Source: Clostridium sp. AF37-5 (lineage in GTDB: Bacteria; Bacillota; Clostridia; Lachnospirales; Lachnospiraceae). From it: a stretch of DNA of 64,000 nucleotides. The notes beneath the pieces are model-generated. The model was not told the origin of the DNA and did not search any database. It was given only the letters and a program-made list of their open reading frames with translations. Positions 9,617-17,279 of the stretch are shown here, piece by piece. Every line of letters begins with the position of its first letter. The stretch's first letter is position 1. The DNA lies in contig NZ_QUDR01000006.1 of the NCBI RefSeq assembly GCF_003477605.1, positions 1 to 64,000 of the forward strand, given 5' to 3'. The translations under genes and the position numbers were made by a program.

Positions 9617-9878
9617 AAAGGGTTGCATATTTTTCTTGTTTTGCGACGTTTTTAGGCGTATTGCGACACAAAAGCAACTCTTTTTGGTTGGCTGAGAGAT
9701 AGCGTTGCATTGGGAATGGAAGTTTTTTGTGTGCATGCAACGTTTTTGGACTTTGGAGACAATTTGCGTTGCATGAAGCAAGTTGCCAGCTCGCTGGTGC
9801 GCCAAGGAATCTCCCAATCTGTCGCCTCACAAGCTGCGCCATGCAACCTCGCAGGCAAAGCCTGCTCGGTCACGGGCT
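9617..9878 (+). repeat. Direct repeat copy A, GTTGCA/TGCAAC-rich
   Basis: About 262 bp that recur in the same orientation at 11742-12065. The best block, from GCGTTGCATTGGGAATGGAA through GAAGCAAGTTGCC, is essentially identical between the copies. The unit carries five GTTGCA or TGCAAC words and hairpins such as GCAGGCAAAGCCTGC. Minus-strand frames across it encode the same odd peptides in both copies, but lack a credible start and codon use. It is treated as a non-coding repeat flanking the 9.9-11.4 kb gene pair. The rest of 9393-9945 shows nothing else beyond the palindrome listed separately. Confidence 0.8.
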
Positions 9879-9945
9879 TTGCTAAAATATAAATATTTAA
9901 TTTGCAAGAATTGTTTGCTGTCTGAAATCCAGCCGGCAAAACTTG

Positions 9946-10611
9946 TTATGCTCTTGTTGCTTTCAGATATGCAAGATGAGGTATCCATGATTTTCTGGCA
10001 TCCGGCAAATCTCCTGTGTACCCAATCTCTAAGGAATCCCCTTTCTGCAATGCTGTTTTATCGACAGTTTTTCCGTTTAACGTGATGGCAACATTTGCAC
10101 CAATTGACTGATACGAAATGGAGTAGGTTACACCGGATGAATCTTTTGTGTTTACCAAAATCCATGTGTCGGTATTGTTTTGCAGTACATTTTTAATATA
10201 CAGATTAGTCAGACTTTTGACCGCACTGTCATTTGTGTTGGTGTTTGTATTTGCTGAAGTGTCCGGTGTTGACTTGTTGCCGGAATTTGATTTATCTGTT
10301 TGCTTTTTTTTGACTTTTACTGTTACTTTGCAAATATATTTTTTCTTCTTGATTTTTGCAATTACTTTAGCCTTTCCTTTTTTCTTTGCTTTTACGATTC
10401 CCTTTTGGGAAACTGAGATTATTTGTGGTTTATTTACGGACCATTTACATTTTTTCTTAGTCCCTTTTAGTTTTAATTTTACTTTTGTTCCTGTGTACAT
10501 GGTAATACTGGTTTTGTTCAACTTGCTCTTTGATTTTGCACTTGTTTTCCAAGGGGTAAGCATGGAAAATAACATGAGTAAACTTAAACAAGACAAAATA
10601 ATACGCTTCAT
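9946..10611 (-). CDS. Secreted lysine-rich Big_2-like protein
   Basis: The 221-residue product starts at an ATG with AAAGGAG 7-8 bases upstream; the longer frame to 10710 has no such site. Residues 1-26 form a Sec signal peptide (MKRIILSCLSLLMLFSML...). Residues about 28-105 are a basic bacterial Ig-like Big_2-type domain ending in the pattern GIVKAKKKGKAKVIAKIKKKKY. A Lys/Ser/Asn/Thr linker follows (about 108-142), then a beta-rich tail (about 145-221) with no family I recognise. Other secreted proteins in the window share the same Big_2 design, here without an enzyme. Wall attachment is inferred. It lies downstream of the broken protease on the same strand, between the two direct repeats. 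Confidence 0.75.
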   Translation of the reverse strand: MKRIILSCLSLLMLFSMLTPWKTSAKSKSKLNKTSITMYTGTKVKLKLKGTKKKCKWSVNKPQIISVSQKGIVKAKKKGKAKVIAKIKKKKYICKVTVKVKKKQTDKSNSGNKSTPDTSANTNTNTNDSAVKSLTNLYIKNVLQNNTDTWILVNTKDSSGVTYSISYQSIGANVAITLNGKTVDKTALQKGDSLEIGYTGDLPDARKSWIPHLAYLKATRA

Positions 10612-10627
10612 ATTTTCAATTCTCCTT

Positions 10628-11409
10628 TCAGTCAAAATAGCCATTTTGGTTAAGCCAAGTCGTAATACCATTATCAAGTTGGACAGAAAACATAGAACGG
10701 TCGTTTGCATTTCCAGAAGTTATGCCAATGGCATATCCACCTGGGAGATATAATGGTGAGCCACTCTGTCCCGGCATGCAGTAGTTGTTGGAGTCAATAA
10801 CACAGTCATCGATAGAGTTAATTGTGCTTGTTGATTTATACAAGTACCATTATTGTATCCAAACTCGGCTTTAATAGAGTTAAAGTATTTTCCGTTTGAG
10901 TTTAGCAAACAGTGACCTGCTGTTGCGCATAGTTTATTCCATAGTTCATAGCCTGTTCCTAAAGTGACATATCCGGGTGAATCTGGAAATGTCATTGTTA
11001 ATTTACAGATTGAATAATATGGGAAAGAATTAATTTGTGATGAACTTACTTTAATTCTATTATCTGGTAAATAGGAATATAAACTTGTACCTGTAGTATT
11101 GACATCACTCGTGAAATTAGTATTTAGTAGTTTGGTCGGTGTATTAACGCTTTTTACCTTATAACGTTGTATCAGCTTTTCGTCTGGCTTTTGCGGTTTA
11201 TAATTCATTTTTTTTTGGAACTTTTTCGTAGGAATCTCATTCTTATCGTAATATGTAGTTTCCTTCTTCTGGAAGTCATAGTAAGCAATAAATTCACCCT
11301 TTAAACCAGCCGGTTTTTCATGCTCCTTAACTTTGTAGATTTTAGCGCTGCATACGGTGGGCTGTGTAATGAACTGTGCGCATAAAAAATACGATAGAGC
11401 AAAACACAT
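10628..11409 (-). pseudogene. Decayed secreted V8/trypsin-like serine protease
   Basis: Two overlapping frames together resemble one Glu-endopeptidase-like (S1B) protease. The upstream frame (11409-10720) has a hydrophobic start, a pro-region, and the catalytic His in CATAGHCLL. The other (10843-10628) has the nucleophile Ser in MPGQSGSPLY and the usual C-terminal GITSG and NQNG segments. The frame changes near 10843-10850. His and Ser are only about 50 residues apart, while the family has around 100 or more, and the segment holding the catalytic Asp is not visible. An internal deletion with frameshift therefore seems likely. The 5' end also looks damaged: the signal peptide reads best from an ATT codon upstream of the first ATG. 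A sequencing error could explain the shift but not the missing segment. Confidence 0.7.
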
Positions 11410-11457
11410 TAACGCCCTTAATAAAATACTTTTACTATTTTTCGTAATAAACCCTTA

Positions 11458-11532
11458 CATGATAATGAGGCAATGAATTATCATGCTTTCCTTTTTTTGT
11501 ATCAATGGTTAAATACGGTTCGCGAACCATTG
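11458..11532. promoter_or_regulatory. Two palindromes upstream of the protease remnant
   Basis: CATGATAAT/ATTATCATG (11458-11485, perfect 9-bp arms) and CAATGGTT/AACCATTG (11503-11532, perfect 8-bp arms) enclose a further perfect 12-bp palindrome GGTTCGCGAACC (11517-11528). They lie 50-120 bp upstream of the leftward protease frame and look like operators or mRNA-leader hairpins. The rest of 11410-11741 is AT-rich with no gene seen. Confidence 0.4.
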
Positions 11533-11741
11533 CGTTTATTTGCATCTATACAAAATTTATTCGAAACACCCCCCTTTTTTATGACTGTTTTGAAAAATAA
11601 ACATAGTGAAAAAAACACGTACAAGATTAACATAACTTAATATTACATCATTAGAGATTATATTGCAATGGGAAAATGTCAAGTTTTGTAAAAAAATGTT
11701 GCGTTGTTACGCCATGCAACCTTTTTTATGTTTTTTGGGGG

Positions 11742-12065
11742 AAAGGGTTGCAATTTTTTCTTGTTTTGCGATGTTTTTAGGTGAATCACGACACAAAAAC
11801 AACTCTTTTTTGCTGATTTGAGAGATTGCGTTGCATTGGGAATGGAAGTTTTTTGTGTGCATGCAACGTTTTTGGACTTTGGAGACAATTTGCGTTGCAT
11901 GAAGCAAGTTGCCGGGCTCGCTGGTGCGCCAAGGAATCTTCTAATCTGTCGCGTTATACTACACAAGCCATGCAACCTCGCAGGCAGAGCCTGCTCGGTC
12001 ACGGGCTGTCGCCTCGCAAGTTGCGCCATGCAACCTCGCAGGCAAAGCCCGCTCGGTCACGGGCT
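11742..12065 (+). repeat. Direct repeat copy B, with an internal duplicated sub-unit
   Basis: This matches copy A (9617-9878) from AAAGGGTTGCA to TCACGGGCT. Near its right end the block GCCATGCAACCTCGCAGGCA...CTCGGTCACGGGCTGTCGCC occurs twice (about 11967-12012 and 12025-12070), which makes copy B longer. It contains seven GTTGCA/TGCAAC words. It shares orientation with copy A and closes the 2.4-kb patch. No gene is seen between 11410 and 12262. Confidence 0.8.
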
Positions 12066-12090
12066 GTCGCCCTATAAAAAGACAATCTCC

Positions 12091-12145
12091 CACTGCTTCT
12101 TACGTGAGCGAGCTCCCGACGAAGCAGCGTGAGTTTGTTTTTTGC
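12091..12145 (+). terminator. Possible terminator after repeat B
   Basis: CACTGCTTC (12091-12099) pairs with GAAGCAGCGTG (12121-12131) apart from a 2-nt bulge, and is followed by TTTGTTTTTT. It could stop transcripts from the repeat patch before the ilvE promoter. Confidence 0.4.
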
Positions 12146-12183
12146 ATGGCTTGTAGCTTTCGTGAAAATTTAGCATTGCTGTC

Positions 12184-12212
12184 TTGACAGTGCCAGGTGG
12201 ATGGAGTAAGAT
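12184..12212 (+). promoter_or_regulatory. Promoter of ilvE
   Basis: TTGACA (12184-12189), a 17-nt spacer and TAAGAT (12207-12212) lie 50 bp upstream of ilvE. The -35 is perfect and the -10 matches 5 of 6. No leader-peptide attenuator or T-box is visible. Confidence 0.75.
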
Positions 12213-12262
12213 AGAACAAGGACAAAAGTCAGTGAAATGACAGAAGAAAGAAGGAATTCTAG

Positions 12263-13288
12263 ATGGAAAAGAAAGATATCGATTGGTCCAATATTGGCTT
12301 TGGTTATTATCAGACCGATGAGCGTTATGTGTCAAATTTTAAGAATGGCGCTTGGGATGATGGCGTGATGACAAAGGACGCCAATGTCGTTATGAATGAA
12401 TGTGCCGGTGTATTGCAGTATGCACAGACTTGTTTTGAAGGTTTGAAAGCATATACTACGGAGCATGGCAAGATTGTTACGTTCCGCCCGGATTTGAATG
12501 CTTCCCGTATGGCAAATACGGCAAAGCGTTTGGAAATGCCACCATTTCCGGAAGATAGATTTGTAGAAGCAGTTGAGAAAGTAGTAGCAGCCAATGCGGC
12601 TTATGTACCGCCTTATGGTTCTGGTGCTACCTTATATATTCGTCCGTACATGTTTGCGAGCAGTTCGGTAATTGGTGTAAAACCGGCAGAGGAATATCAG
12701 TTCCGTATGTTCTGTACACCGGTAGGTCCTTACTTTAAGGGCGGTGCAAAACCGATTACGATTCGTGTTAGTGATTTTGACCGTGCAGCACCTCATGGTA
12801 CCGGTCATGTAAAAGCCGGTTTGAACTATGCGATGAGTCTTCATGCAATCGTAGATGCTCATAATCAGGGCTATGATGAGAATATGTATTTGGACGCTGC
12901 TACCCGTACAAAGGTAGAAGAGACCGGTGGTGCAAACTTCATCTTTGTTACCAAAGATAACAAGGTGGTAACACCGAAGTCGGATAGTATTCTTCCATCC
13001 ATCACCAGACGTTCTTTGATGTATGTAGCGAAAGAGTATTTGGGATTAGAGGCAGAGGAGAGAGAAGTTAAATTCGATGAAGTAAAAGACTTCGCTGAGT
13101 GTGGTCTTTGCGGAACAGCTGCTGTTATTTCGCCGGTTGGTAAAATCGTTGACCATGGTAAAGAAATCTGTTTCCCAAGTGGTATGGATGAGATGGGACC
13201 GATTACAAAGAAACTTTATGATACATTGACAGGAATCCAGATGGGCCGTATCGAAGCTCCAAAAGGCTGGATTCATGAAATCTTGTAA
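12263..13288 (+). CDS. ilvE: Branched-chain amino acid aminotransferase
   Basis: IlvE transfers amino groups between glutamate and the 2-oxo acids of leucine, isoleucine and valine, using pyridoxal phosphate in the cytoplasm. The 341-residue protein matches the class IV fold of the longer (BCAT2-like) branch: IDWSNIGFGYYQTD at the start, the PLP lysine in HGTGHVKAGLNYAMSL (about residue 187), LDAATRTKVEETGGANFIFV, and the cofactor phosphate segment ECGLCGTAAVISPVG. AAGGA precedes the ATG by 7 bases. It has its own promoter and a following terminator, so it is a single-gene unit. Short codons and clean coding suggest high expression. Confidence 0.96.
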   Translation: MEKKDIDWSNIGFGYYQTDERYVSNFKNGAWDDGVMTKDANVVMNECAGVLQYAQTCFEGLKAYTTEHGKIVTFRPDLNASRMANTAKRLEMPPFPEDRFVEAVEKVVAANAAYVPPYGSGATLYIRPYMFASSSVIGVKPAEEYQFRMFCTPVGPYFKGGAKPITIRVSDFDRAAPHGTGHVKAGLNYAMSLHAIVDAHNQGYDENMYLDAATRTKVEETGGANFIFVTKDNKVVTPKSDSILPSITRRSLMYVAKEYLGLEAEEREVKFDEVKDFAECGLCGTAAVISPVGKIVDHGKEICFPSGMDEMGPITKKLYDTLTGIQMGRIEAPKGWIHEIL

Positions 13289-13340
13289 TTTTAAATTGCT
13301 TACAAGTGCTTGCTTTTCAATAAATCCCTTTTTATGTGAG

Positions 13341-13374
13341 AAAGTTTATCCGGATATCTGGGTAAACTTTTTCG
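13341..13374 (+). terminator. Intrinsic terminator of ilvE
   Basis: AAAGTTTATCC (13341-13351) pairs with GGGTAAACTTT (13360-13370) with one G-U pair, followed by TTC and a T-rich tail. Confidence 0.7.
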
Positions 13375-13443
13375 TTATTTGCGGATTGATGAGAACGGTT
13401 TTGAAAACTTACAAATTACACTTTTTTAGGAAGGAAGGTGCTG

Positions 13444-14106
13444 ATGCGCTACTATATTTCGGATTTACATTTTTACCATGAAAGTCTGCTTACGAAAATG
13501 GATTGCCGCGGGTTTGAAAACTGTGATAAAATGCATGAATATATGATTGAGCGTTGGAACAAAAAAGTCCGGGAAAATGACGAGGTCGTTATTCTTGGGG
13601 ATGTTTCTATGGAACGTGGGAAAAAGACGAATGATATTTTGCAGCAGTTAAATGGCAGGCTGTTTCTTGTGAAAGGAAATCACGACAATTATCTCGAGGA
13701 CCGCCGGTTTGATGCAACCCGTTTTGAGTGGATTAAGCCGTATGCGGAGCTGAACGATAATAAAAGAAAGATTATTTTATCGCACTATCCAATCTTTTGC
13801 TACAATGGGCAGTACCGCCGTAATAAGGAGGGAAATCCGAAAACGGTGATGATGTACGGACATGTACATGATACACACGATGAAGTTCTGGTAAATGAGT
13901 TCATCCGTATGACACGAAACACGAAGCACCAGAATCCGGGGCAGAATGAACCGATGCCGATTCCATGCCGGATGATTAATACATTCTGCATGTTTTCTGA
14001 TTATACGCCGTTGTCTCTGGAAGAATGGCTTGTTTTAGATGAAAAGAGAAGGCAGGCAATATGGGAAAAGGATGGACTAAATTATTGTAAAAATGCAATA
14101 GAATGA
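13444..14106 (+). CDS. Calcineurin-like metallophosphoesterase
   Basis: This 220-residue protein has the metallophosphoesterase metal-binding set: YYISDLHFYHE (DxH) at the N-terminus, ILGDVSM (GDxx) near 50, VKGNHDNYL (GNHD) near 75, SHYPIFCYN near 110, and MMYGHVHDTHD (GHxH) near 135. The subfamily is like YfcE/phage-type phosphodiesterases of about 180-220 residues. The substrate cannot be told from sequence; a small nucleotide phosphoester is likely. ATG 13444 is preferred over the in-frame GTG at 13438 because GGAAGG is then 6-7 bases away. It stands alone, with no partner gene. Confidence 0.85.
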   Translation: MRYYISDLHFYHESLLTKMDCRGFENCDKMHEYMIERWNKKVRENDEVVILGDVSMERGKKTNDILQQLNGRLFLVKGNHDNYLEDRRFDATRFEWIKPYAELNDNKRKIILSHYPIFCYNGQYRRNKEGNPKTVMMYGHVHDTHDEVLVNEFIRMTRNTKHQNPGQNEPMPIPCRMINTFCMFSDYTPLSLEEWLVLDEKRRQAIWEKDGLNYCKNAIE

Positions 14107-14273
14107 TTGGATAATCCATTTTCTAGGTGTGGGGCATATGATACAATGACGATGAAAAAGGTTTAGCAGGCACTTTTTTGAATGTGGGAATAGGCTGACG
14201 GTGTTCGTTTGTTATTTACAAATAAATGCTGCCAGCTTGTTTCATTATTTATGATTGTTTGAGGGAGGATACT

Positions 14274-15809
14274 ATGGAAAAATATGAAGTTTATGAAAAT
14301 GAACCGGTCATGTTTCACAACCGCGCATTTTCCTGTATCGGAACAGGACGCATGGATTTGGCACTTCACAAAGAATATTTAGACCAGTTAGCACTGGTCC
14401 AGAAAAAGATTGGATTTGACTATATCCGTGGTCATGGACTTTTCTGTAAGGACATGGCAATTTATCAGGAATTTATTACGCCGGATGGTTCCGTGAAAGA
14501 AGAATACAATTTTACTTATTTGGATATGGTGATGGATGCTTATCAGGATTTGAAAATCCGTCCATTTATTGAGCTTGGTTTTATGCCGGAACAAATGGCA
14601 AGCGGCGAAGAGACGGTATTTTACTGGAAGGGTAATATTACGCCCCCGGCGGATTATAATAAGTGGGCGCGCCTTGTGCAGAACACGCTTCGTCATCTTA
14701 TGCAGCGTTATGGGGAAAATGAGGTTTTGCTGTGGCCGATTGAAGTCTGGAATGAGCCGAATCTGCCGGGGTTTTGGAAAGATGCTGACAGACAGGAATA
14801 TTTTCATTTATATGAAGTTACGGCAAAGGCAGTGAAAGAAGTGGATGAAAGACTTCTGGTTGGCGGACCGGCGATTTGCGGTGTTGATGATGTATCGTGG
14901 CTGCAGGATTTTCTTGATTATGTAAAGGAGAAAAAACTGCCGCTTGACTTTGTGTCGCGGCATCATTATACAAGTTATGTGCCGGATCGGGTAGGACATT
15001 ATGGCTATATTGATTTACATGATCCGGACGATGCATTTTCTGGATTGGAAAAATCGCGTGAAATTGTGGACAGTTATGAGGAGTTTGCCGGCAAAGATAT
15101 TCATATCACAGAATATAACACGTCGTATATTCCGAATGCACCGGTACACGATACCTGTTATAACGCTGCGTATGTGGCGCATATGCTGTCGAGACTTGGG
15201 GATTGCCACACGTCGTATTCGTATTGGACATTTGGCGATGTGTTTGAGGAACTGGGGGTTCCGTTTACTCCGTTTCATGGTGGATTTGGACTGGTAGCAA
15301 ATGGCTGTATTCCAAAGCCGACGTTTTGGACATTTGCTTTTTATAAAAGATTAACCGGTACCTGCATTCACCGCTCTGAGGATTCGCTTATTACAAAGCA
15401 GAAAGATGGCAGTTATTATGGTGTTATCTGGAATCCGGACAATGATGGAAAAGGCGAGAAGAAGGAAGTCACTTATACCATTCATCTGCCGGAAAATTAT
15501 GAACGACAAGAATACTGCAATCTTGTAAAAATTGTAGATGAAGAGCATGGCAATCCACTGAAAGTCTGGCACGACCTTGGGGAGCCGGCAAATCCATCGA
15601 AAGATGAGGTGAGTTTGCTGCGTGAAGTGGCGAAGCCATGGATTACAACCCAGACGGTAAAAGCGGAGAATGACTGCTTGGAAATTTCATTCTGTTTGGA
15701 GAAAAATGCGGTTGCAGCATTTGAATTGAAACCGGTCGAGAGGCAGCAGGACACAGGGTATGATTATGAACGTGTGATTTCGCAGAAGGTTAAGAAAGAT
15801 ACTCCTTGA
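14274..15809 (+). CDS. xynB: GH39 beta-xylosidase
   Basis: The enzyme removes xylose from the non-reducing end of xylo-oligosaccharides. The protein is 511 residues with no signal peptide, so it acts inside the cell on imported oligomers made by the xylanases at 23.1 and 61.5 kb. The GH39 TIM barrel spans about 1-350: the acid/base Glu is in IEVWNEPNLPGFW (about residue 160) and the nucleophile Glu in HITEYNTSYIP (about 279). Substrate-binding segments are RGHGLF and SRHHYTSY. The C-terminal 150 residues form the usual beta-sandwich. GGGAGGAT lies 5 bases before the ATG; the in-frame start at 14226 has no such site. The -35 box of the next promoter overlaps its stop codon. Confidence 0.93.
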   Translation: MEKYEVYENEPVMFHNRAFSCIGTGRMDLALHKEYLDQLALVQKKIGFDYIRGHGLFCKDMAIYQEFITPDGSVKEEYNFTYLDMVMDAYQDLKIRPFIELGFMPEQMASGEETVFYWKGNITPPADYNKWARLVQNTLRHLMQRYGENEVLLWPIEVWNEPNLPGFWKDADRQEYFHLYEVTAKAVKEVDERLLVGGPAICGVDDVSWLQDFLDYVKEKKLPLDFVSRHHYTSYVPDRVGHYGYIDLHDPDDAFSGLEKSREIVDSYEEFAGKDIHITEYNTSYIPNAPVHDTCYNAAYVAHMLSRLGDCHTSYSYWTFGDVFEELGVPFTPFHGGFGLVANGCIPKPTFWTFAFYKRLTGTCIHRSEDSLITKQKDGSYYGVIWNPDNDGKGEKKEVTYTIHLPENYERQEYCNLVKIVDEEHGNPLKVWHDLGEPANPSKDEVSLLREVAKPWITTQTVKAENDCLEISFCLEKNAVAAFELKPVERQQDTGYDYERVISQKVKKDTP

Positions 15810-15835
15810 CAAGGAAACGGAAATTCGGTTACACT
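15806..15835 (+). promoter_or_regulatory. Promoter of the DUF4190 pair
   Basis: TTGACA (15806-15811) overlaps the xynB stop. An 18-nt spacer and TACACT (15830-15835) follow, and the start codon is 31 bp further on. Confidence 0.6.
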
Positions 15836-15866
15836 TGAAATAAATAAACGATAAGGAGGAGAAAAA

Positions 15867-16148
15867 ATGGATGAACAGATGAATAATAATGGCTACCAGA
15901 GTCAGCCGAATCCGATGCCAAATCAGAATAAGGACAATTATGCAGTTGCTATTTTGGTTCTTGGTATAGTATCAATTTGCTGTTGTGCTCCTTGTGGTAT
16001 CGTGGCATTGGCACTGCGCGCATCAAGCATAAATGATATTTCACCGGAGAAGCAGGGCATGGTAACAGCTGGTTTTGTAACTAGTATTATCGGCATTTGC
16101 TTGTGGGGAATTGGACTGATTGCAAGAATTATTATGATAGTTCTTTAA
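15867..16148 (+). CDS. DUF4190-type small membrane protein, copy 1
   Basis: This 93-residue protein has an Asn/Gln/Pro-rich cytoplasmic head (MDEQMNNNGYQSQPNP) and two hydrophobic segments: about 27-50 (VAILVLGIVSICCCAPCGIVALAL) and 68-92. The region between them, with EKQGMVTAGFVTSIIG, matches the DUF4190 pattern. Function in the family is unknown; two-helix membrane proteins of this type are often tied to envelope stress or secretion. AAGGAGGAG precedes the ATG. A close paralogue begins 29 bp downstream, pointing to a recent tandem duplication. Confidence 0.75.
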   Translation: MDEQMNNNGYQSQPNPMPNQNKDNYAVAILVLGIVSICCCAPCGIVALALRASSINDISPEKQGMVTAGFVTSIIGICLWGIGLIARIIMIVL

Positions 16149-16176
16149 GTACATCACAGTTTATAAGGAGGAAAAA

Positions 16177-16530
16177 ATGGACGAACAGATGAATAATAAT
16201 GGCTACCAGTATCAGCCGAATCCTAGTCCGATGCCAAATCCGAATAAAGATGGTATCGCTATTGCGGTTTTGGTGCTTGGTATTGTTTCGATTTGTTTTT
16301 GCTGCGTCGCTTGGGGAGTAATCAGTCTTGCGTGCGCCATTGTATCATTGGTATTGTATTCACGTAATAAGACGATGTTTTCGCCTCAGAAAAAGGGCAT
16401 GGCAACAGCAGGATTTATTACATCGATTATTGGCTGTGTGCTTGGTGCGATTGTACTTGCAGTTTGTGTGGTTGCATTTTGTACAGCAGCATCCGCGTAC
16501 TCTTACTCTACATATAAGATGTTTTTGTAG
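16177..16530 (+). CDS. DUF4190-type small membrane protein, copy 2
   Basis: The 117-residue paralogue of the upstream gene shares an almost identical N-terminus (MDEQMNNNGYQ..QPNP) and ribosome binding site (AAGGAGG), then diverges. Hydrophobic segments lie at about 28-60 and 78-105. The linker carries KKGMATAGFITSIIG, the DUF4190 hallmark. The first segment is longer than in copy 1 and has several Cys residues. The pair shares one promoter and is closed by the hairpin at 16552. Role unknown. Confidence 0.75.
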   Translation: MDEQMNNNGYQYQPNPSPMPNPNKDGIAIAVLVLGIVSICFCCVAWGVISLACAIVSLVLYSRNKTMFSPQKKGMATAGFITSIIGCVLGAIVLAVCVVAFCTAASAYSYSTYKMFL

Positions 16531-16551
16531 AATTGATAATATGTAGTAATT

Positions 16552-16588
16552 GAAACATCCCTTTTTGAGAAAAGAGGGGTGTTTCTTT
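16552..16588 (+). terminator. Terminator of the DUF4190 pair; repeated at 17398
   Basis: GAAACATCCCTTTT pairs with AAAGAGGGGTGTTTC and is followed by TTTGTT. A nearly identical 36-bp hairpin occurs at 17398-17438, on the other side of the toxin-antitoxin genes. Confidence 0.8.
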
Positions 16589-16608
16589 GTTATAAGTTAA
16601 ATCCATAC

Positions 16609-16637
16609 TTGACGTACGCGAAAGCGTACGCTATAAT
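16609..16637 (+). promoter_or_regulatory. yefM-yoeB promoter with built-in operator palindrome
   Basis: TTGACG (16609-16614), a 17-nt spacer and a perfect TATAAT (16632-16637). The palindrome CGTACGC-GAAA-GCGTACG (16613-16630) fills the spacer and overlaps the -35. This fits autorepression by the YefM or YefM-YoeB complex, a known feature of the family; the site itself is an inference. An AT-rich leader of about 85 nt precedes yefM. Confidence 0.8.
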
Positions 16638-16729
16638 ATAAATGACATAAAAAATATAATGAATAATAAAAGTACAAATCGTTAAATATGATAACGTAGA
16701 ACAAATGGATAATAACAAGGAGAATTATT

Positions 16730-16978
16730 ATGTCAGCAATTAATATTACAAATGCAAGAAAGGAACTCTACAATCTGGTAGAAAATGTGAACCTTTATAG
16801 TGAACCAACTTTAATTGTGAGTAAAAAAGGAAATGCGGTTCTTGTTTCTGAGAGTGATTGGAATGCAATACAGGAAACAGTATATCTTAACTCAATTCCG
16901 GGGATGGTTGAATCCATAAGAACAGGGTTGGAAACATCGATAGAGGATTGTGTGCCAGAGGAAGATGTAGAATGGTAA
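16730..16978 (+). CDS. yefM: Phd/YefM-family antitoxin
   Basis: The 82-residue protein has the YefM fold: an N-terminal DNA-binding part (MSAINITNARKELYNLVENV), the segment PTLIVSKKGNAVLVSESDWNAI, and a C-terminal tail (about 55-82) that would wrap the toxin. It neutralises YoeB and represses the operon with it. AAGGAG is 7-9 bases before the ATG. Four bases separate it from yoeB. The length and order match the standard module. Confidence 0.93.
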   Translation: MSAINITNARKELYNLVENVNLYSEPTLIVSKKGNAVLVSESDWNAIQETVYLNSIPGMVESIRTGLETSIEDCVPEEDVEW

Positions 16979-16982
16979 ACGC

Positions 16983-17279
16983 ATGTACAAAATTGTATAC
17001 ACAAAACAGGCAGTAAAAGATATTAAAAATTTAAAAAGTGTACACCTTGATGAAAAGGCGAAAATTCTTATTGATGTTATAAGAGAAAACCCGTTTCAGA
17101 ATCCGCCACCATTTGAGGCTCTTATGGGAAATTTACAGGGAGCTTATTCGAGACGGATTAATATTCAGCATAGACTAGTGTATGAAGTGTGTAAAAATCC
17201 AGTTTTGATTGATGAGGTTGAGTATGAGGGAACCATCAAGATTATCAGAATGTGGACGCATTATGATAAAATCAGATAA
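16983..17279 (+). CDS. yoeB: Txe/YoeB-family mRNA interferase toxin
   Basis: YoeB binds the ribosome and cuts mRNA in the A site. The 98-residue protein is a little longer than the usual 84-90. Conserved pieces are YTKQAVKDIKNLK at the N-terminus, NPFQNPPPFEALMGNLQGAYSRRINIQHRLVYEV in the middle (the R-R-I-x-x-x-H-R core, split here for brevity) and IRMWTHYD at the C-terminus, with the catalytic His/Tyr kept. There are several extra residues near 70-80 (CKNPVLIDEVEYEG). It directly follows the antitoxin, so translation is probably coupled. The last 19 bases overlap the 3' end of the converging DUF2752 gene. It should be active. Confidence 0.93.
   Translation: MYKIVYTKQAVKDIKNLKSVHLDEKAKILIDVIRENPFQNPPPFEALMGNLQGAYSRRINIQHRLVYEVCKNPVLIDEVEYEGTIKIIRMWTHYDKIR

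Noticed and set aside
9420..9939. Minus-strand open frames of 95-140 codons across the palindrome and repeat A
   Set aside because: They share peptides with frames in repeat B only because the DNA is repeated. No ribosome binding site, no family pattern, poor codon use and frames that cross a hairpin.
10720..10850. Programmed ribosomal frameshift in the protease
   Set aside because: No slippery heptamer with a downstream structure was noticed, and the domain would still lack the Asp segment, so decay is more likely.
11679..12132. Open frames of 66-116 codons in repeat B
   Set aside because: Same reason: repeated non-coding DNA, several overlapping frames with equal claim.
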